A stretch of 39,129 nucleotides of DNA from Lachnospiraceae bacterium (GCA_024696945.1 JAILGF010000045.1:1-39129); one strand, 5' to 3'. Numbered from the stretch's first letter, positions 16,122 through 24,848 are shown. Program-made: numbers and translations. The notes: generated from the sequence alone by a model not told the origin.

Positions 16122-17204
16122 ATGGAAAAAATACCGGTTTATGCTTCTACCGATTATGAGGTGATAATAGGCAACGGATTGATCGATGAAGCGGGAAATT
16201 ACATTGCAGCTGCTTTGAAATTGGAGCAGGGAACTGAAAAAAAGATTACCGCGGTGATAGTTTCCGATGACAATGTATTTCCGTTGTACGGTGAACGTGT
16301 AAAAAAAGCATTGAATGAACAGGGCTTTAAAACCCTGGAGTTTGTTTTCACGCACGGCGAAAGGAGCAAGAGCCTTGAAACATACGGAAAGCTTCTTGAG
16401 TTCATGTGCGAGTCTCATGTTAAGAGATCGGATATGATAGTTGCCCTGGGCGGAGGTGTTGTGGGCGATCTTGCAGGCTTTGCCGCAGCCACATACCAGA
16501 GAGGGATAGATTTCATCCAGGTTCCGACAACGCTTTTGGCGGCGGTTGATTCATCTGTGGGCGGAAAAACCGCGGTCGATCTTGTATCGGGAAAGAATCA
16601 GGTGGGAGCCTTTTATCAGCCGAGACTGGTACTGTGCGATATAGATACCCTTTCGACCCTGCCTCCCGAGGAATATGCCTGCGGATGCGGAGAAATCATT
16701 AAGTATGCAATCCTTGAGAGCGAGGAATTCTTTGACGAGCTGCTGGAAAAGCCGGTATCGGAGCAGTATGAGCATGTGATAGCCACATGTGTGAACATAA
16801 AGAAGCATTATGTGGAAAATGATGAGTTTGATACAGGACTCAGGATGAAGCTTAATCTTGGACATACCTTCGGGCATGCAGTGGAAACCTGCAGCGGATA
16901 TACAATACTTCACGGACAGGCAGTTGCCAAAGGGATGGCTGCGGTAACTCTTGCAGCTTCCGAGATGGGCCTTTGTTCAAAGGAAACTGCGGCAAGAGTC
17001 CTCGAAATACTTGACAGATATGATCTGCCCAAGGATATTTCCTTCGGTGTTGAAGAAATGTATAACGCTATGCTGGTAGATAAGAAGAATTCGGGCACGG
17101 TTACAAATCTTATAGTACCTATGGCAATAGGTAACTGCAGGATAATGAAGATACCTACGGAAAAGCTGAAGGGCTGGCTTGAAGAAGGCGGAGTGGAAGG
17201 ATGA
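16122..17204 (+). CDS. aroB: 3-dehydroquinate synthase
   Basis: A 360-residue NAD- and metal-dependent enzyme, the second step of the shikimate pathway. It has LGGGVVGDLAGFAAATYQRG (from about 109), the VPTTLLAAVDSSVGGKTAVD segment (from about 136) and the zinc-binding HTFGHAVE (from about 247). The frame is open from 16065, inside tyrA, but the ATG at 16122 is the better start: AGAGGA lies 9 nt upstream and the protein begins MEKIPVYASTDYEVIIG, as in homologues. The gap to tyrA is 19 nt, so it is cotranscribed. Confidence 0.96.
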   Translation: MEKIPVYASTDYEVIIGNGLIDEAGNYIAAALKLEQGTEKKITAVIVSDDNVFPLYGERVKKALNEQGFKTLEFVFTHGERSKSLETYGKLLEFMCESHVKRSDMIVALGGGVVGDLAGFAAATYQRGIDFIQVPTTLLAAVDSSVGGKTAVDLVSGKNQVGAFYQPRLVLCDIDTLSTLPPEEYACGCGEIIKYAILESEEFFDELLEKPVSEQYEHVIATCVNIKKHYVENDEFDTGLRMKLNLGHTFGHAVETCSGYTILHGQAVAKGMAAVTLAASEMGLCSKETAARVLEILDRYDLPKDISFGVEEMYNAMLVDKKNSGTVTNLIVPMAIGNCRIMKIPTEKLKGWLEEGGVEG

Positions 17205-17245
17205 ACTTTCTTTGCAGCTAACCTTAAGGACACGAAAGGAATAAT

Positions 17246-18580
17246 ATGGAGATCAGAACAGTTCTTCCCGGAGCAAAGAGCGGCTGCGTGACGGTTCCGG
17301 CTTCAAAGTCATGGGCACACAGGATGCTGATAACGGCTGCACTTTCTTCGGATCCTTGCGAGATAATCTGTGACGGTATATCAAAGGATATCGAAGCAAC
17401 GGTGAAATGCCTTAACGCATTGGGCGCAGATATTTCTATTACTGTCGGTACCGAAGAGGAGTGTAATCCAAAGGATACCGTTATTAAGGTCAGACCTGTA
17501 ATAAAAAGGGTTGATCATTCCGGAAGTACTGCGTTATATTCACATCTTTCCTGCGGGGAAAGCGGTTCAACTCTTCGATTTATGATACCTGTTGTGGGTG
17601 CATTGGGGATTAACGGAGCTTTTCATATGGAAGGAAGGCTTTCAGAGCGCCCTTTGAAGCCTTTGACGGAGGTCCTTACGAAACACGGAATGACCTTCAG
17701 GAAGGACGGACAGGTTTTATATTGTATGGGACAGCTAAACGGAGGAAGCTTTGAAATACCCGGGAATATCTCTTCACAGTATATTTCGGGACTTCTTCTG
17801 GCGCTTCCCCTGCTTCCGGAAGACAGTACGTTAAATGTAACAGGCACCATTGAATCCGGCGATTATATAGAGATGACGGTAAGAGCAATTGAGGAAGCGG
17901 GAGTCAAATTTGAACGAAAAGGTTACACATTTAATATAGAAGGAAAGCAAAAATATAAAGTACCTGAAAGCCTGACAGTTGAGAAAGACTGGTCATCCGC
18001 CGCATTCCCTCTCTGTATGGGAGCTTTTTCCGAAGAAGGCGTAACGGTTACCGGTCTGAACATCAACTCTGTTCAGGGAGATAAAGAGATATTGAATATC
18101 CTGGAAAGGTTTGGAGCAGATATCCGTATTAACGGGACTGAGATAACCGTTAGAAAAGGAATGTTAAAAGGACAAGTGATCGATGCTTCCCGAATACCGG
18201 ATCTGGTTCCGGTAATAAGTGCTGTGGCAGCGGGGGCAGAGGGTGAAACCAGGATAATACATGCCGAACGGTTAAGGATAAAGGAATCCGACAGACTGGC
18301 AACCACTACGGCGATGCTAAAGGCTTTAGGAGCCGATATCGAGGAGACCGAGGACGGACTTCTGATAAATGGTAGTGGAGCAAATGCTATAGACGGATGC
18401 AGGACGAACGATGATTTTAAGCTTAAGGGCGGAAAGGTGGATTCCTTCAACGATCACCGTATTGCAATGTCTGCGGCTGTGGCGGCGGGAATCTGTGAAA
18501 ATGAAGTTGTTATAACAGGTGCGGAATGCACCGATAAGTCATTCCCGGGATTCTGGGAAACTATCGGTTCCATGGATTAA
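17246..18580 (+). CDS. aroA: 3-phosphoshikimate 1-carboxyvinyltransferase (EPSP synthase)
   Basis: A 444-residue enzyme that transfers enolpyruvate from PEP to shikimate-3-phosphate, the sixth step of the pathway. Two inverse alpha/beta domains are visible. Key segments are VPASKSWAHRMLITAAL near the N-terminus (a variant of the usual PGSKS.TNR/SxR motif), CGESGSTLRFMIPV (an LRxSGxxxR-like block), RLRIKESDRLATT, and DHRIAMS (about 402-408). The lysine of SKS and the KESDR block indicate an active enzyme. GAAAGGA precedes the ATG. It is fourth in the operon, with 41 nt after aroB and 114 nt before aroC. Confidence 0.96.
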   Translation: MEIRTVLPGAKSGCVTVPASKSWAHRMLITAALSSDPCEIICDGISKDIEATVKCLNALGADISITVGTEEECNPKDTVIKVRPVIKRVDHSGSTALYSHLSCGESGSTLRFMIPVVGALGINGAFHMEGRLSERPLKPLTEVLTKHGMTFRKDGQVLYCMGQLNGGSFEIPGNISSQYISGLLLALPLLPEDSTLNVTGTIESGDYIEMTVRAIEEAGVKFERKGYTFNIEGKQKYKVPESLTVEKDWSSAAFPLCMGAFSEEGVTVTGLNINSVQGDKEILNILERFGADIRINGTEITVRKGMLKGQVIDASRIPDLVPVISAVAAGAEGETRIIHAERLRIKESDRLATTTAMLKALGADIEETEDGLLINGSGANAIDGCRTNDDFKLKGGKVDSFNDHRIAMSAAVAAGICENEVVITGAECTDKSFPGFWETIGSMD

Positions 18581-18613
18581 TCTAAGCGATGCAAGAACTT
18601 TTGAACATATATA

Positions 18614-18680
18614 TGTCATTCTGAGCTACATCGTAGTTTGCAAAGCAAACTGCGATAGTAAGCGAAGAATCTTTATAAAT
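18614..18680 (+). repeat. Short interspersed repeat, copy 2, with an internal hairpin
   Basis: The element begins GTCATTCTGAG and ends with the same 20 bases seen at 1070-1089. Between them lies a hairpin: ATCGTAGTTTGC (18630-18641) and GCAAACTGCGAT (18645-18656), 12 bp with one G-T and an AAA loop. Copy 1 has the uninterrupted GCGAAGCGAAG core instead. The element fills the gap between aroA and aroC and ends 14 nt before the aroC ATG. From memory, motifs of the type CATTCTGAGCGAAG are scattered widely in bacterial genomes. Confidence 0.75.
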
Positions 18681-18694
18681 ACGAGGGGTCAACT

Positions 18695-19822
18695 ATGAGC
18701 AGCAGTTACGGAAATAACATAAGACTTACAATATTCGGGCAGTCTCATTCAAAGGGGATAGGAATGACACTTGAAGGGATCCCCGCAGGGAAAAAGATCG
18801 ATCTTGAGAAGCTTGACCGTTTTATGGAGAGAAGGGCTCCGGGAAGGAACGCATATTCTACGTCCAGAAAGGAAGCTGACAAGCCTGAATTCTTAAGCGG
18901 TGTGGTAGGAGATATTACCTGCGGAACCCCCATAACTGCTGTAATAATGAATACAAACACAAGGTCACAGGACTATGACATACTAAAGGATATACCACGC
19001 CCCGGACATGCCGATTACACAGGCTATGTTAAATACGGTGAGAACCGTGATTATACGGGCGGCGGACATTTTTCCGGAAGGCTTACGGCACCGCTGTGTA
19101 TAGCAGGCGGTATAGTTTTGCAGCTGCTTAAAGAAAAAGGAATTTATGTCTTTTCAAGAATAGCTTCCATCGGCGGCGTAAAGGATGAAGGAAATCTGGT
19201 GGATTGCTGCTTAAAGGATGTTGATGAGGGCAGAGCTGCCGGCCGGACAATAATAAATAACCCCGGTGCGGAAGGCGATTTCCCGACAATCTCCGAAGAA
19301 CAGGGAGAGAAAATGAAGGCCCTGATCGCTGAGAAGAAGGCTGAGGGCGATTCGGTCGGCGGTGTGGTGGAATGTGCAGTATTCGGTGTTCCAGCAGGTG
19401 TGGGCGACCCGATGTTTGATGGTATTGAGAACCGGATCGCACAGATAATATTCGGGATTCCTGCTGTAAAGGGGCTCGAATTCGGAAACGGGTTTGATGC
19501 GGCAGGACTTACGGGAAGCCAAAATAACGACTCTTTTTATATAGATGATCGTACGGGAACCAAAGAGGTTAAAACCAAAACCAATAACTGCGGCGGTATT
19601 CTCGGAGGCATAACTAACGGAATGCCGGTTACGTTCAGGGTGGCATTTAAGCCCACACCTTCCATCGCCAAGGAGCAGGACAGTGTGAACCTCTCAACCA
19701 TGGAGGAGACAAAACTCATTGTACCCGGCAGGCACGATCCGTGTATTGTGCCGAGGGCCGTTCCGTGTGTTGAGGCCGCAGCGGCTTTAGCAATATATGA
19801 TGCTCTTAATTTAGGTGTCTAA
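18695..19822 (+). CDS. aroC: Chorismate synthase
   Basis: A 375-residue FMN-dependent enzyme that makes chorismate from EPSP, the last common step of aromatic synthesis. Family motifs are present: IFGQSHSKGIGMTLEGIPAG near the N-terminus, RRAPGRNAYSTSRKEAD, RPGHADYTGYVKYG, GGHFSGRLTAPL, and GGILGGITNGMPV in the C-terminal half. GAGGGG lies just before the ATG. The gap from aroA is 114 nt and filled by the interspersed repeat, but no promoter or terminator was seen there, so it is probably read from the leader promoter. The stop codon lies in the loop of the terminator. Confidence 0.97.
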   Translation: MSSSYGNNIRLTIFGQSHSKGIGMTLEGIPAGKKIDLEKLDRFMERRAPGRNAYSTSRKEADKPEFLSGVVGDITCGTPITAVIMNTNTRSQDYDILKDIPRPGHADYTGYVKYGENRDYTGGGHFSGRLTAPLCIAGGIVLQLLKEKGIYVFSRIASIGGVKDEGNLVDCCLKDVDEGRAAGRTIINNPGAEGDFPTISEEQGEKMKALIAEKKAEGDSVGGVVECAVFGVPAGVGDPMFDGIENRIAQIIFGIPAVKGLEFGNGFDAAGLTGSQNNDSFYIDDRTGTKEVKTKTNNCGGILGGITNGMPVTFRVAFKPTPSIAKEQDSVNLSTMEETKLIVPGRHDPCIVPRAVPCVEAAAALAIYDALNLGV

Positions 19823-19837
19823 ATGACACCTTTTTTT
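19813..19837 (+). terminator. Intrinsic terminator of the aro operon
   Basis: AGGTGTC (19813-19819) pairs with GACACCT (19825-19831), 5-nt loop, then seven T. The aroC TAA (19820-19822) forms part of the loop. Confidence 0.88.
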
Positions 19838-19854
19838 ATTTTTTTAAAAAACAC

Positions 19855-19883
19855 TTGACAAACTGTGCATAACTGTATATACT
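19855..19883 (+). promoter_or_regulatory. Sigma-A promoter of the GntR-ABC operon
   Basis: TTGACA (19855-19860), 17-bp spacer, TATACT (19878-19883). It follows the aro terminator directly. Confidence 0.9.
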
Positions 19884-19891
19884 GTGTATAT
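19862..19891 (+). promoter_or_regulatory. Candidate operator: three phased 10-nt repeats with a palindrome
   Basis: ACTGTGCATA, ACTGTATATA and CTGTGTATAT follow head to tail at one-helical-turn spacing across the spacer, the -10 and the start region. Within them ATATAC (19877-19882), TGT, GTATAT (19886-19891) form a perfect 6-bp dyad. This is a plausible site for the GntR-type repressor encoded three genes downstream (21504). Confidence 0.6.
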
Positions 19892-19913
19892 CAAAAAACA
19901 AAGGAGAAAACAC

Positions 19914-20807
19914 ATGGAATTATTCAGATGTGAACATCTCACCAAAATAATAGGAAAATACAGATTGAACGATATAAACTTTTGCTTGCAGCCGGGCACA
20001 GTACTGGGACTCATAGGTATAAACGGAAGCGGCAAGACAACTCTTTTAAGGTCGATAATAGGCAGTTACAGGCTCGATGGGACGATGGAAGACAGAGGTG
20101 AGCTTATATTAAACGGCAGCCACTTCCGCAGCAACGCAAAAGAATATAGGTCACAGATAGCATATGTTCTTCAGGAATCACCGTTTTCCAAGTATATGAC
20201 GCCCATGGAAATAGGTGAAACATACGGCCCGTATTACGAAGGCTTTGCCTTGGATAAGTTCAGAAATCTGCTGAAAGAGTATGAACTCCCCGAGAAAAAG
20301 ATGCTGTTCAAGCTCTCTAAGGGGCAGCTGCTCCGTATGCAGCTGGCATTTGCATTAAGCTATCCTGCTCTGCTATATGTAATGGATGAACCTGTGGGAA
20401 ATCTGGATATCGAATTCAGGGATATTTTCTATGATACGGTAAGAAACCTGGTATCAAACGAAAAAAGCTCGGTGATCATATCAAGCCACCTGGTAACTGA
20501 GCTCGAGCATATAGCGGATAATCTCCTGTGGCTCGGGAGAACCGAGGATACCGGATATATACGTTATGGAGGAACTATCGATCAGCTTAAGGACTGTTTC
20601 CGGATACTTTCCATACCCGAGGAAAAAAAGAATGAACTTCCTAAGGAAATGATAATGGGTGAGCACCACAATATGACACATAACGAATTCCTGCTATATG
20701 ACAGGGGCGGAGATTTCGGAACAAGGATACCTGAGGAACTGAGGCCTGCATTAAGATATGCGGACCTACAGGAAATAATGTATTTTATTGAAAAGAAAGC
20801 ATCTTGA
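19914..20807 (+). CDS. ABC transporter ATP-binding protein (YtrB-like)
   Basis: A 297-residue ATPase. Walker A is GINGSGKTT (about 37-45), the signature is LSKGQ (about 135-139), Walker B is LLYVMDEP (about 153-160), and the switch His is in SSHLVTELEH. After the nucleotide-binding domain comes a C-terminal extension of about 85 residues, as in ATPases that pair with GntR/YtrA-type regulators. The open frame reaches to 19884, but that codon lies at the predicted transcription start; the ATG at 19914 has AAGGAG (19901-19906) and fits. The transported substrate is unknown; YtrA-type systems answer to cell-wall-active compounds. First gene of a five-gene cluster. Confidence 0.9.
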   Translation: MELFRCEHLTKIIGKYRLNDINFCLQPGTVLGLIGINGSGKTTLLRSIIGSYRLDGTMEDRGELILNGSHFRSNAKEYRSQIAYVLQESPFSKYMTPMEIGETYGPYYEGFALDKFRNLLKEYELPEKKMLFKLSKGQLLRMQLAFALSYPALLYVMDEPVGNLDIEFRDIFYDTVRNLVSNEKSSVIISSHLVTELEHIADNLLWLGRTEDTGYIRYGGTIDQLKDCFRILSIPEEKKNELPKEMIMGEHHNMTHNEFLLYDRGGDFGTRIPEELRPALRYADLQEIMYFIEKKAS

Positions 20808-20824
20808 AGTGAAAGGACCTGAAT

Positions 20825-21490
20825 ATGAAAGATTATTTAAGGCTTGAAAAAATCAGATACCGCTATAAACCATATCTTCTTATAGCAAGAATAGCACTGG
20901 ATATATGCATCATTATCCTGAATCATAAATACGTTTTTCCGTTGATAGCTTTATGCGGATTCCTTCCTGTAAACTTAAGGTATGTAACAGAGGAAGAGTA
21001 CATAATTCCGATGTCGGATACCGATATTAAGAAAAGAAGAATGATGTATGTGAAAATTACATGGCTCCGTTTTGCTTTGTTGGGGATCGTAAATTTAGTG
21101 AAAACCCTGATCTTTAATTCTCAAAACCAGTATGATTACCTGATAAACAGGCCTGTGATAATTATTCCGGCGCTGATCCTTACACTTATTTTATTGTATA
21201 GGGCACTTATCGGAGAGACCTTTTTTGTGAAGGGCAGGAGCTTTTTTCCGGAACCGGTATTCAGATTTATCTTCTGTGTCTGGATTCCGTTTGGTATATT
21301 AACATATTATACCATAGAGAATAAAAATATTGAGGAAGATCTTATGACTATTCCTCCCATAGTCCACATTATTGTCATGATATTCGGGATGCTTTTGGTG
21401 AGCTATTCCATAATACTTCTGAATGTCGGTTGGAAAATAAGGGACTATGACAGTTCCAATAAACGTATACGCTATTTTGAATATAAATAG
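20825..21490 (+). CDS. Membrane protein of the GntR-ABC locus, unknown family
   Basis: A 221-residue protein with about five hydrophobic segments: two near residues 18-50, one around 78-92, one around 108-125, then around 145-163 and 180-205. It has a basic N-terminus and tail. No family was recognised. Its place 17 nt after the ABC ATPase and 13 nt before the GntR gene suggests that it is the membrane partner of that ATPase. AAAGGA precedes the ATG. Confidence 0.75.
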   Translation: MKDYLRLEKIRYRYKPYLLIARIALDICIIILNHKYVFPLIALCGFLPVNLRYVTEEEYIIPMSDTDIKKRRMMYVKITWLRFALLGIVNLVKTLIFNSQNQYDYLINRPVIIIPALILTLILLYRALIGETFFVKGRSFFPEPVFRFIFCVWIPFGILTYYTIENKNIEEDLMTIPPIVHIIVMIFGMLLVSYSIILLNVGWKIRDYDSSNKRIRYFEYK

Positions 21491-21503
21491 GGAGGAATTG
21501 TAA

Positions 21504-21872
21504 ATGAATATCGATATTCAGACTAAAAGCGGCCTGCCTATATACGAGCAGATAGAGCGACAGATAAAAGATATGATAATAACCGGTATCCTGAAGGAGG
21601 GAGAAATGCTTCCTTCGATCCGTACCTTGGCAGCAGATTCGAAAATAAGCGTTATAACCGTAAAAAGAGCATATGAAGACCTTGAAAAAGAGGGAATGGT
21701 TTATTCCGTTCAGGGAAAAGGTTTTTATGTTGACACCCCCGACCTCCAGTATATGAAAGAAAAGAAGACCGTTGGGCTCGAAGAAAAGCTGGGGGAATGG
21801 GTTGACGCCGCAAAAGCCTCAGGGATGAGCAAGGAAGAGGCATTGGATATGCTGGGGATATTGTGGGATTAA
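21504..21872 (+). CDS. GntR family transcriptional regulator, YtrA subfamily
   Basis: A 122-residue DNA-binding protein. The winged helix-turn-helix (about 8-77) reads SGLPIYEQIERQIKDMII, then LPSIRTLAADSKISVITVKR and DLEKEGMVYSVQGKGFYV, characteristic of GntR. The short C-terminal part (about 45 residues, helical) has no effector domain, which defines the YtrA subfamily. Such proteins repress their own ABC operons. The likely operator is the repeat at 19862-19891 on the operon promoter. GGGAGGA precedes the ATG; the gene sits in mid-operon between the two ATPase/membrane pairs. Confidence 0.94.
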   Translation: MNIDIQTKSGLPIYEQIERQIKDMIITGILKEGEMLPSIRTLAADSKISVITVKRAYEDLEKEGMVYSVQGKGFYVDTPDLQYMKEKKTVGLEEKLGEWVDAAKASGMSKEEALDMLGILWD

Positions 21873-21910
21873 CGGATTGCAGATAAAAAAAGGAATATCG
21901 AGGTGTCAAA

Positions 21911-22624
21911 ATGATCACAGCTAAAAATCTGAATTTTAATTACGGATTATTCAGACCAAAGGAAGACGGATTTGCCATAAAGGATGTATCTTTGGAGATC
22001 AAGCCTGGCTTTATATCCTGTTTATTGGGAAATAACGGAGCCGGAAAAACCACGCTCCTTTCACTTCTTTATGGTTTTATTAACCCTAAGTCCGGTATCG
22101 TCTGTTATGACGGAAGGCCTATTGACCGGAAAAACATAGCCTCATATCACCGGGATGTAGCTTATTGCGGTGAGAAATGGTGTGCGGATGGACTGACCGT
22201 TGAAAAAAATGCGGAAATGCTTTCAACTCTTTATCCGGCATTCAGTAAGGAACTTTTTAATAAATATATGGAGATCGCACAAACTGACCGGACTTACGAC
22301 AAAACATTCGGAGAACTTTCAACCGGACAGAAGGTCAAGGTTGAGATAGCCTTCCTCCTCGCCAGAAAGCCGAAATTTATCCTTATGGATGAGCCTTTGG
22401 CGAATGTAGATCCCGTGTTTAAAACGGATATATTGGAAATACTTCAAAACAGCGTGGCCGAAAATGGGACAGGAGTATTCTTGAGTACACATCTCCTTGA
22501 TGAGATTACGGACATAGTTGACTATATATATGTCTTAAAGAACGGAAGCCTGATAAAACAGGGATCAAGACTTGAACTGTTGGATGACGGGCACGGAAGC
22601 TTAAAAGACATTATGTCACTGTAA
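21911..22624 (+). CDS. ABC transporter ATP-binding protein (second of the locus)
   Basis: A 237-residue ATPase with Walker A GNNGAGKTT (about 40-48), signature LSTGQ (about 136-140), Walker B FILMDEP (about 155-161) and switch STHLLDE. It lacks the long C-terminal extension of the first ATPase. It lies 38 nt after the GntR gene and 30 nt before the next membrane protein gene, so each ATPase is followed by one membrane protein. GAGGTG serves as ribosome site. Confidence 0.92.
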   Translation: MITAKNLNFNYGLFRPKEDGFAIKDVSLEIKPGFISCLLGNNGAGKTTLLSLLYGFINPKSGIVCYDGRPIDRKNIASYHRDVAYCGEKWCADGLTVEKNAEMLSTLYPAFSKELFNKYMEIAQTDRTYDKTFGELSTGQKVKVEIAFLLARKPKFILMDEPLANVDPVFKTDILEILQNSVAENGTGVFLSTHLLDEITDIVDYIYVLKNGSLIKQGSRLELLDDGHGSLKDIMSL

Positions 22625-22654
22625 AGAGTACTTATTTAAGAAGGGACTGATATA

Positions 22655-23824
22655 ATGGATGATAAAAAGATAATGAAGGATTTTATTGCTCGTATCGGTG
22701 AATTAAATAAAAATAAGAACCTTTGGATCATTTTCCAGATATCCGGTATCGCACAGCTTATCATCAGCGGACGGCATTCCTTGCTGGTAAAGGGAGGAGG
22801 GATCCCGATACCGAGCCTGATAGTAGCAGGCGGCCTGATCTTTATGTCAACGGTTTTGTACATACAAAAATATACTGTTATGTCTATGGGCAGTTTTGAA
22901 AAGGAAAGATCCCAATTACTCTTTCTTATTGCAGGAAGAAGAATGGCCGATATGCAGGAAAAACTATCTGATATAGTTAAAACTCACGGTTTTGATCTCG
23001 GAATCTATTATGGTTATCTTTTGGAAAAAATACTGATAGTCCAAGGCGTTTCCTGCAGTATTGTCTTTATTGCAGCTATGATCGGATCGATGGATATGAA
23101 AAGTGCTTTGGTATCTGTGGGAATGATAGCTCTGATATCGCTTAACGTATGGTACTGGAAAATGCTGATATCCGGAGCTGCTGCAAGACACAAAAAAGGA
23201 CTGCTGTATGAGATTTTTTACAGAATAGTGATCTACATTGAGATTATGGGTTCCTTTGTGCTATTATTCTTTTTCATAAATGCGTTGAGTGTACAGCTTT
23301 CTTCCATCATTCAGGTTACTGTGCTAAAAAATATAAACAACCTTAACGAACCGGTCAAAACTATATATCACGAAGGATCTGCCGGGATAGCAGATCTGCT
23401 TTTTTCGCCGATCATAACCCTGCTTTGTGCGGATATATACGGATTATTTATTAAACAGGATCGGGTAAAAAATTTTCTTTTTGCGGCTTTATGCGTATTT
23501 ACCATAGTAATTGCGGTCATGCGGGGAATGACGATATCAAACGAGAGGGTAAGTTTTTCGGAAAATTCCGTATCCGTAAAGCATGACGATGACGAAAAAG
23601 AATACGGACTTAAGGATATAAAGCTATACAGAATTTCCCTCGAAAAGGATTATTATCATATACATCTGGAATTCAATGACGGAAGGATAGAAGAAATATA
23701 TACGGTCTCTTCTGTGGAAACGGATGCATGGAAAGAAAAATACTCCGGGGAAACGGAGTATTTTAATGAATTTGCCCAAAAATTGGAAGCATTGGGAATT
23801 AAGGCCGGAGAAGAACCCTCATAA
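22655..23824 (+). CDS. Membrane protein of the GntR-ABC locus with C-terminal soluble domain
   Basis: A 389-residue protein with about six hydrophobic segments between residues 25 and 290 and a C-terminal soluble domain of about 90 residues (from about 300) that reads like a small beta-sheet domain (YHIHLEFNDGRIEEIYTVSS). It is probably the permease partner of the second ATPase, 30 nt upstream, but no permease family was recognised. A long stretch around 205-250 between helices may face outside. Its last 26 nt overlap the convergent gene on the minus strand. Confidence 0.75.
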   Translation: MDDKKIMKDFIARIGELNKNKNLWIIFQISGIAQLIISGRHSLLVKGGGIPIPSLIVAGGLIFMSTVLYIQKYTVMSMGSFEKERSQLLFLIAGRRMADMQEKLSDIVKTHGFDLGIYYGYLLEKILIVQGVSCSIVFIAAMIGSMDMKSALVSVGMIALISLNVWYWKMLISGAAARHKKGLLYEIFYRIVIYIEIMGSFVLLFFFINALSVQLSSIIQVTVLKNINNLNEPVKTIYHEGSAGIADLLFSPIITLLCADIYGLFIKQDRVKNFLFAALCVFTIVIAVMRGMTISNERVSFSENSVSVKHDDDEKEYGLKDIKLYRISLEKDYYHIHLEFNDGRIEEIYTVSSVETDAWKEKYSGETEYFNEFAQKLEALGIKAGEEPS

Positions 23825-24848
23825 ATACGGGGTTATGATCCGTATATTTAAAGCTGTTTTCTAGGGTTTTTATGGAGTCTAATTCCAGGTTCGGTGAAAG
23901 AATGAAACCATCGATGCAGTATACCTGATGTCCATCCATACCGGAGAAAGGCTTGTCCAGCGATCTGCAGGAAGGAACGGACGGGTCACAGACAAATGTG
24001 AAGCCTTCGGGCAGCATACTGCTCTCCAGCTTTCCCGGATGCCAGATCTCTTCACTGTCATAGTAGGGAAAAGCATTTTCGGTTCCCGGAAATGACTGGT
24101 TGAAATCACCGCCTGCCAGAACGTAGTTGCCTTTTTCGTACTCTGTTTTGAGCACATCCATAATAACCTTAGTCTGCTCGGTTTTTATCTCGTTGTCATT
24201 GTATGCATCGAGGTGGAAATTAACGAGAACCAGTTCTTTGTCGCTGTTTTTGATCGGAATCCTGGTCACCAGAAGGCATCTTTTAAGGTTAAACATCGAA
24301 GCCGGCCAGGAGGTGCTGTTCGGCAGACTGATCCTTTCCGCAAATGTAATCCTGTGTTTGGACAGGGTTTCAATCCCGCTGTCAACCTTGCCTATCATGG
24401 GGAGCGGAAAGGGAACCCAGTTGCATACGAAATTCTGAGCGTAAGCTCTTCCTTCGTATTCAGGCTTAAAATCTATTGTTTCATCCACATGGTAGCTTCT
24501 CAAAGAATCCTTGTCAACCTCCTGGAGGAAGTAAAAATCAGGCTCGTATACACTAAGCATACTGTTAATGCCATCAATATTTTCTTTAACCTTTTTTAGG
24601 GACTCCGGGTTTACTCCGCTTCCGCCGTCCATGAAAAAGTCCATGTCATCGCCGAGTCCGGCATATCCGGTGTTTAAAGTCATAATCTCAAATGAGCTGC
24701 CTTCGAATTCCCGATCGGAGGTTTCAAATGCGACATCTTCTTTTTGCTCAGGTCTAAATTCGGTAAGCCAGATAAAGAAGAAAAACAGAACTACCGACAC
24801 TATGATAAATCCTAATATTATTCCCAATGATTTAAGTATTTTCTTCAT
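23799..24848 (-). CDS. Membrane-anchored endonuclease/exonuclease/phosphatase-fold protein
   Basis: A 349-residue protein with an N-terminal membrane anchor (about 7-30) and an EEP (DNase I-like) catalytic domain facing outside. Motifs: IMTLNTGYAG near the start, YFLQEVDKDS with the metal-binding Glu, NFHLDAYND, AGGDFNQSF, and the final YTDHNPVFMRV with the Asp-His pair. The family includes nucleases, phosphatases and phospholipases (sphingomyelinase-like); the substrate cannot be assigned. AAAGGAT lies before the ATG on the minus strand and a promoter lies at 24897-24925. Its 3' end overlaps the ABC-locus membrane protein gene. Confidence 0.88.
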   Translation of the reverse strand: MKKILKSLGIILGFIIVSVVLFFFFIWLTEFRPEQKEDVAFETSDREFEGSSFEIMTLNTGYAGLGDDMDFFMDGGSGVNPESLKKVKENIDGINSMLSVYEPDFYFLQEVDKDSLRSYHVDETIDFKPEYEGRAYAQNFVCNWVPFPLPMIGKVDSGIETLSKHRITFAERISLPNSTSWPASMFNLKRCLLVTRIPIKNSDKELVLVNFHLDAYNDNEIKTEQTKVIMDVLKTEYEKGNYVLAGGDFNQSFPGTENAFPYYDSEEIWHPGKLESSMLPEGFTFVCDPSVPSCRSLDKPFSGMDGHQVYCIDGFILSPNLELDSIKTLENSFKYTDHNPVFMRVLLRP

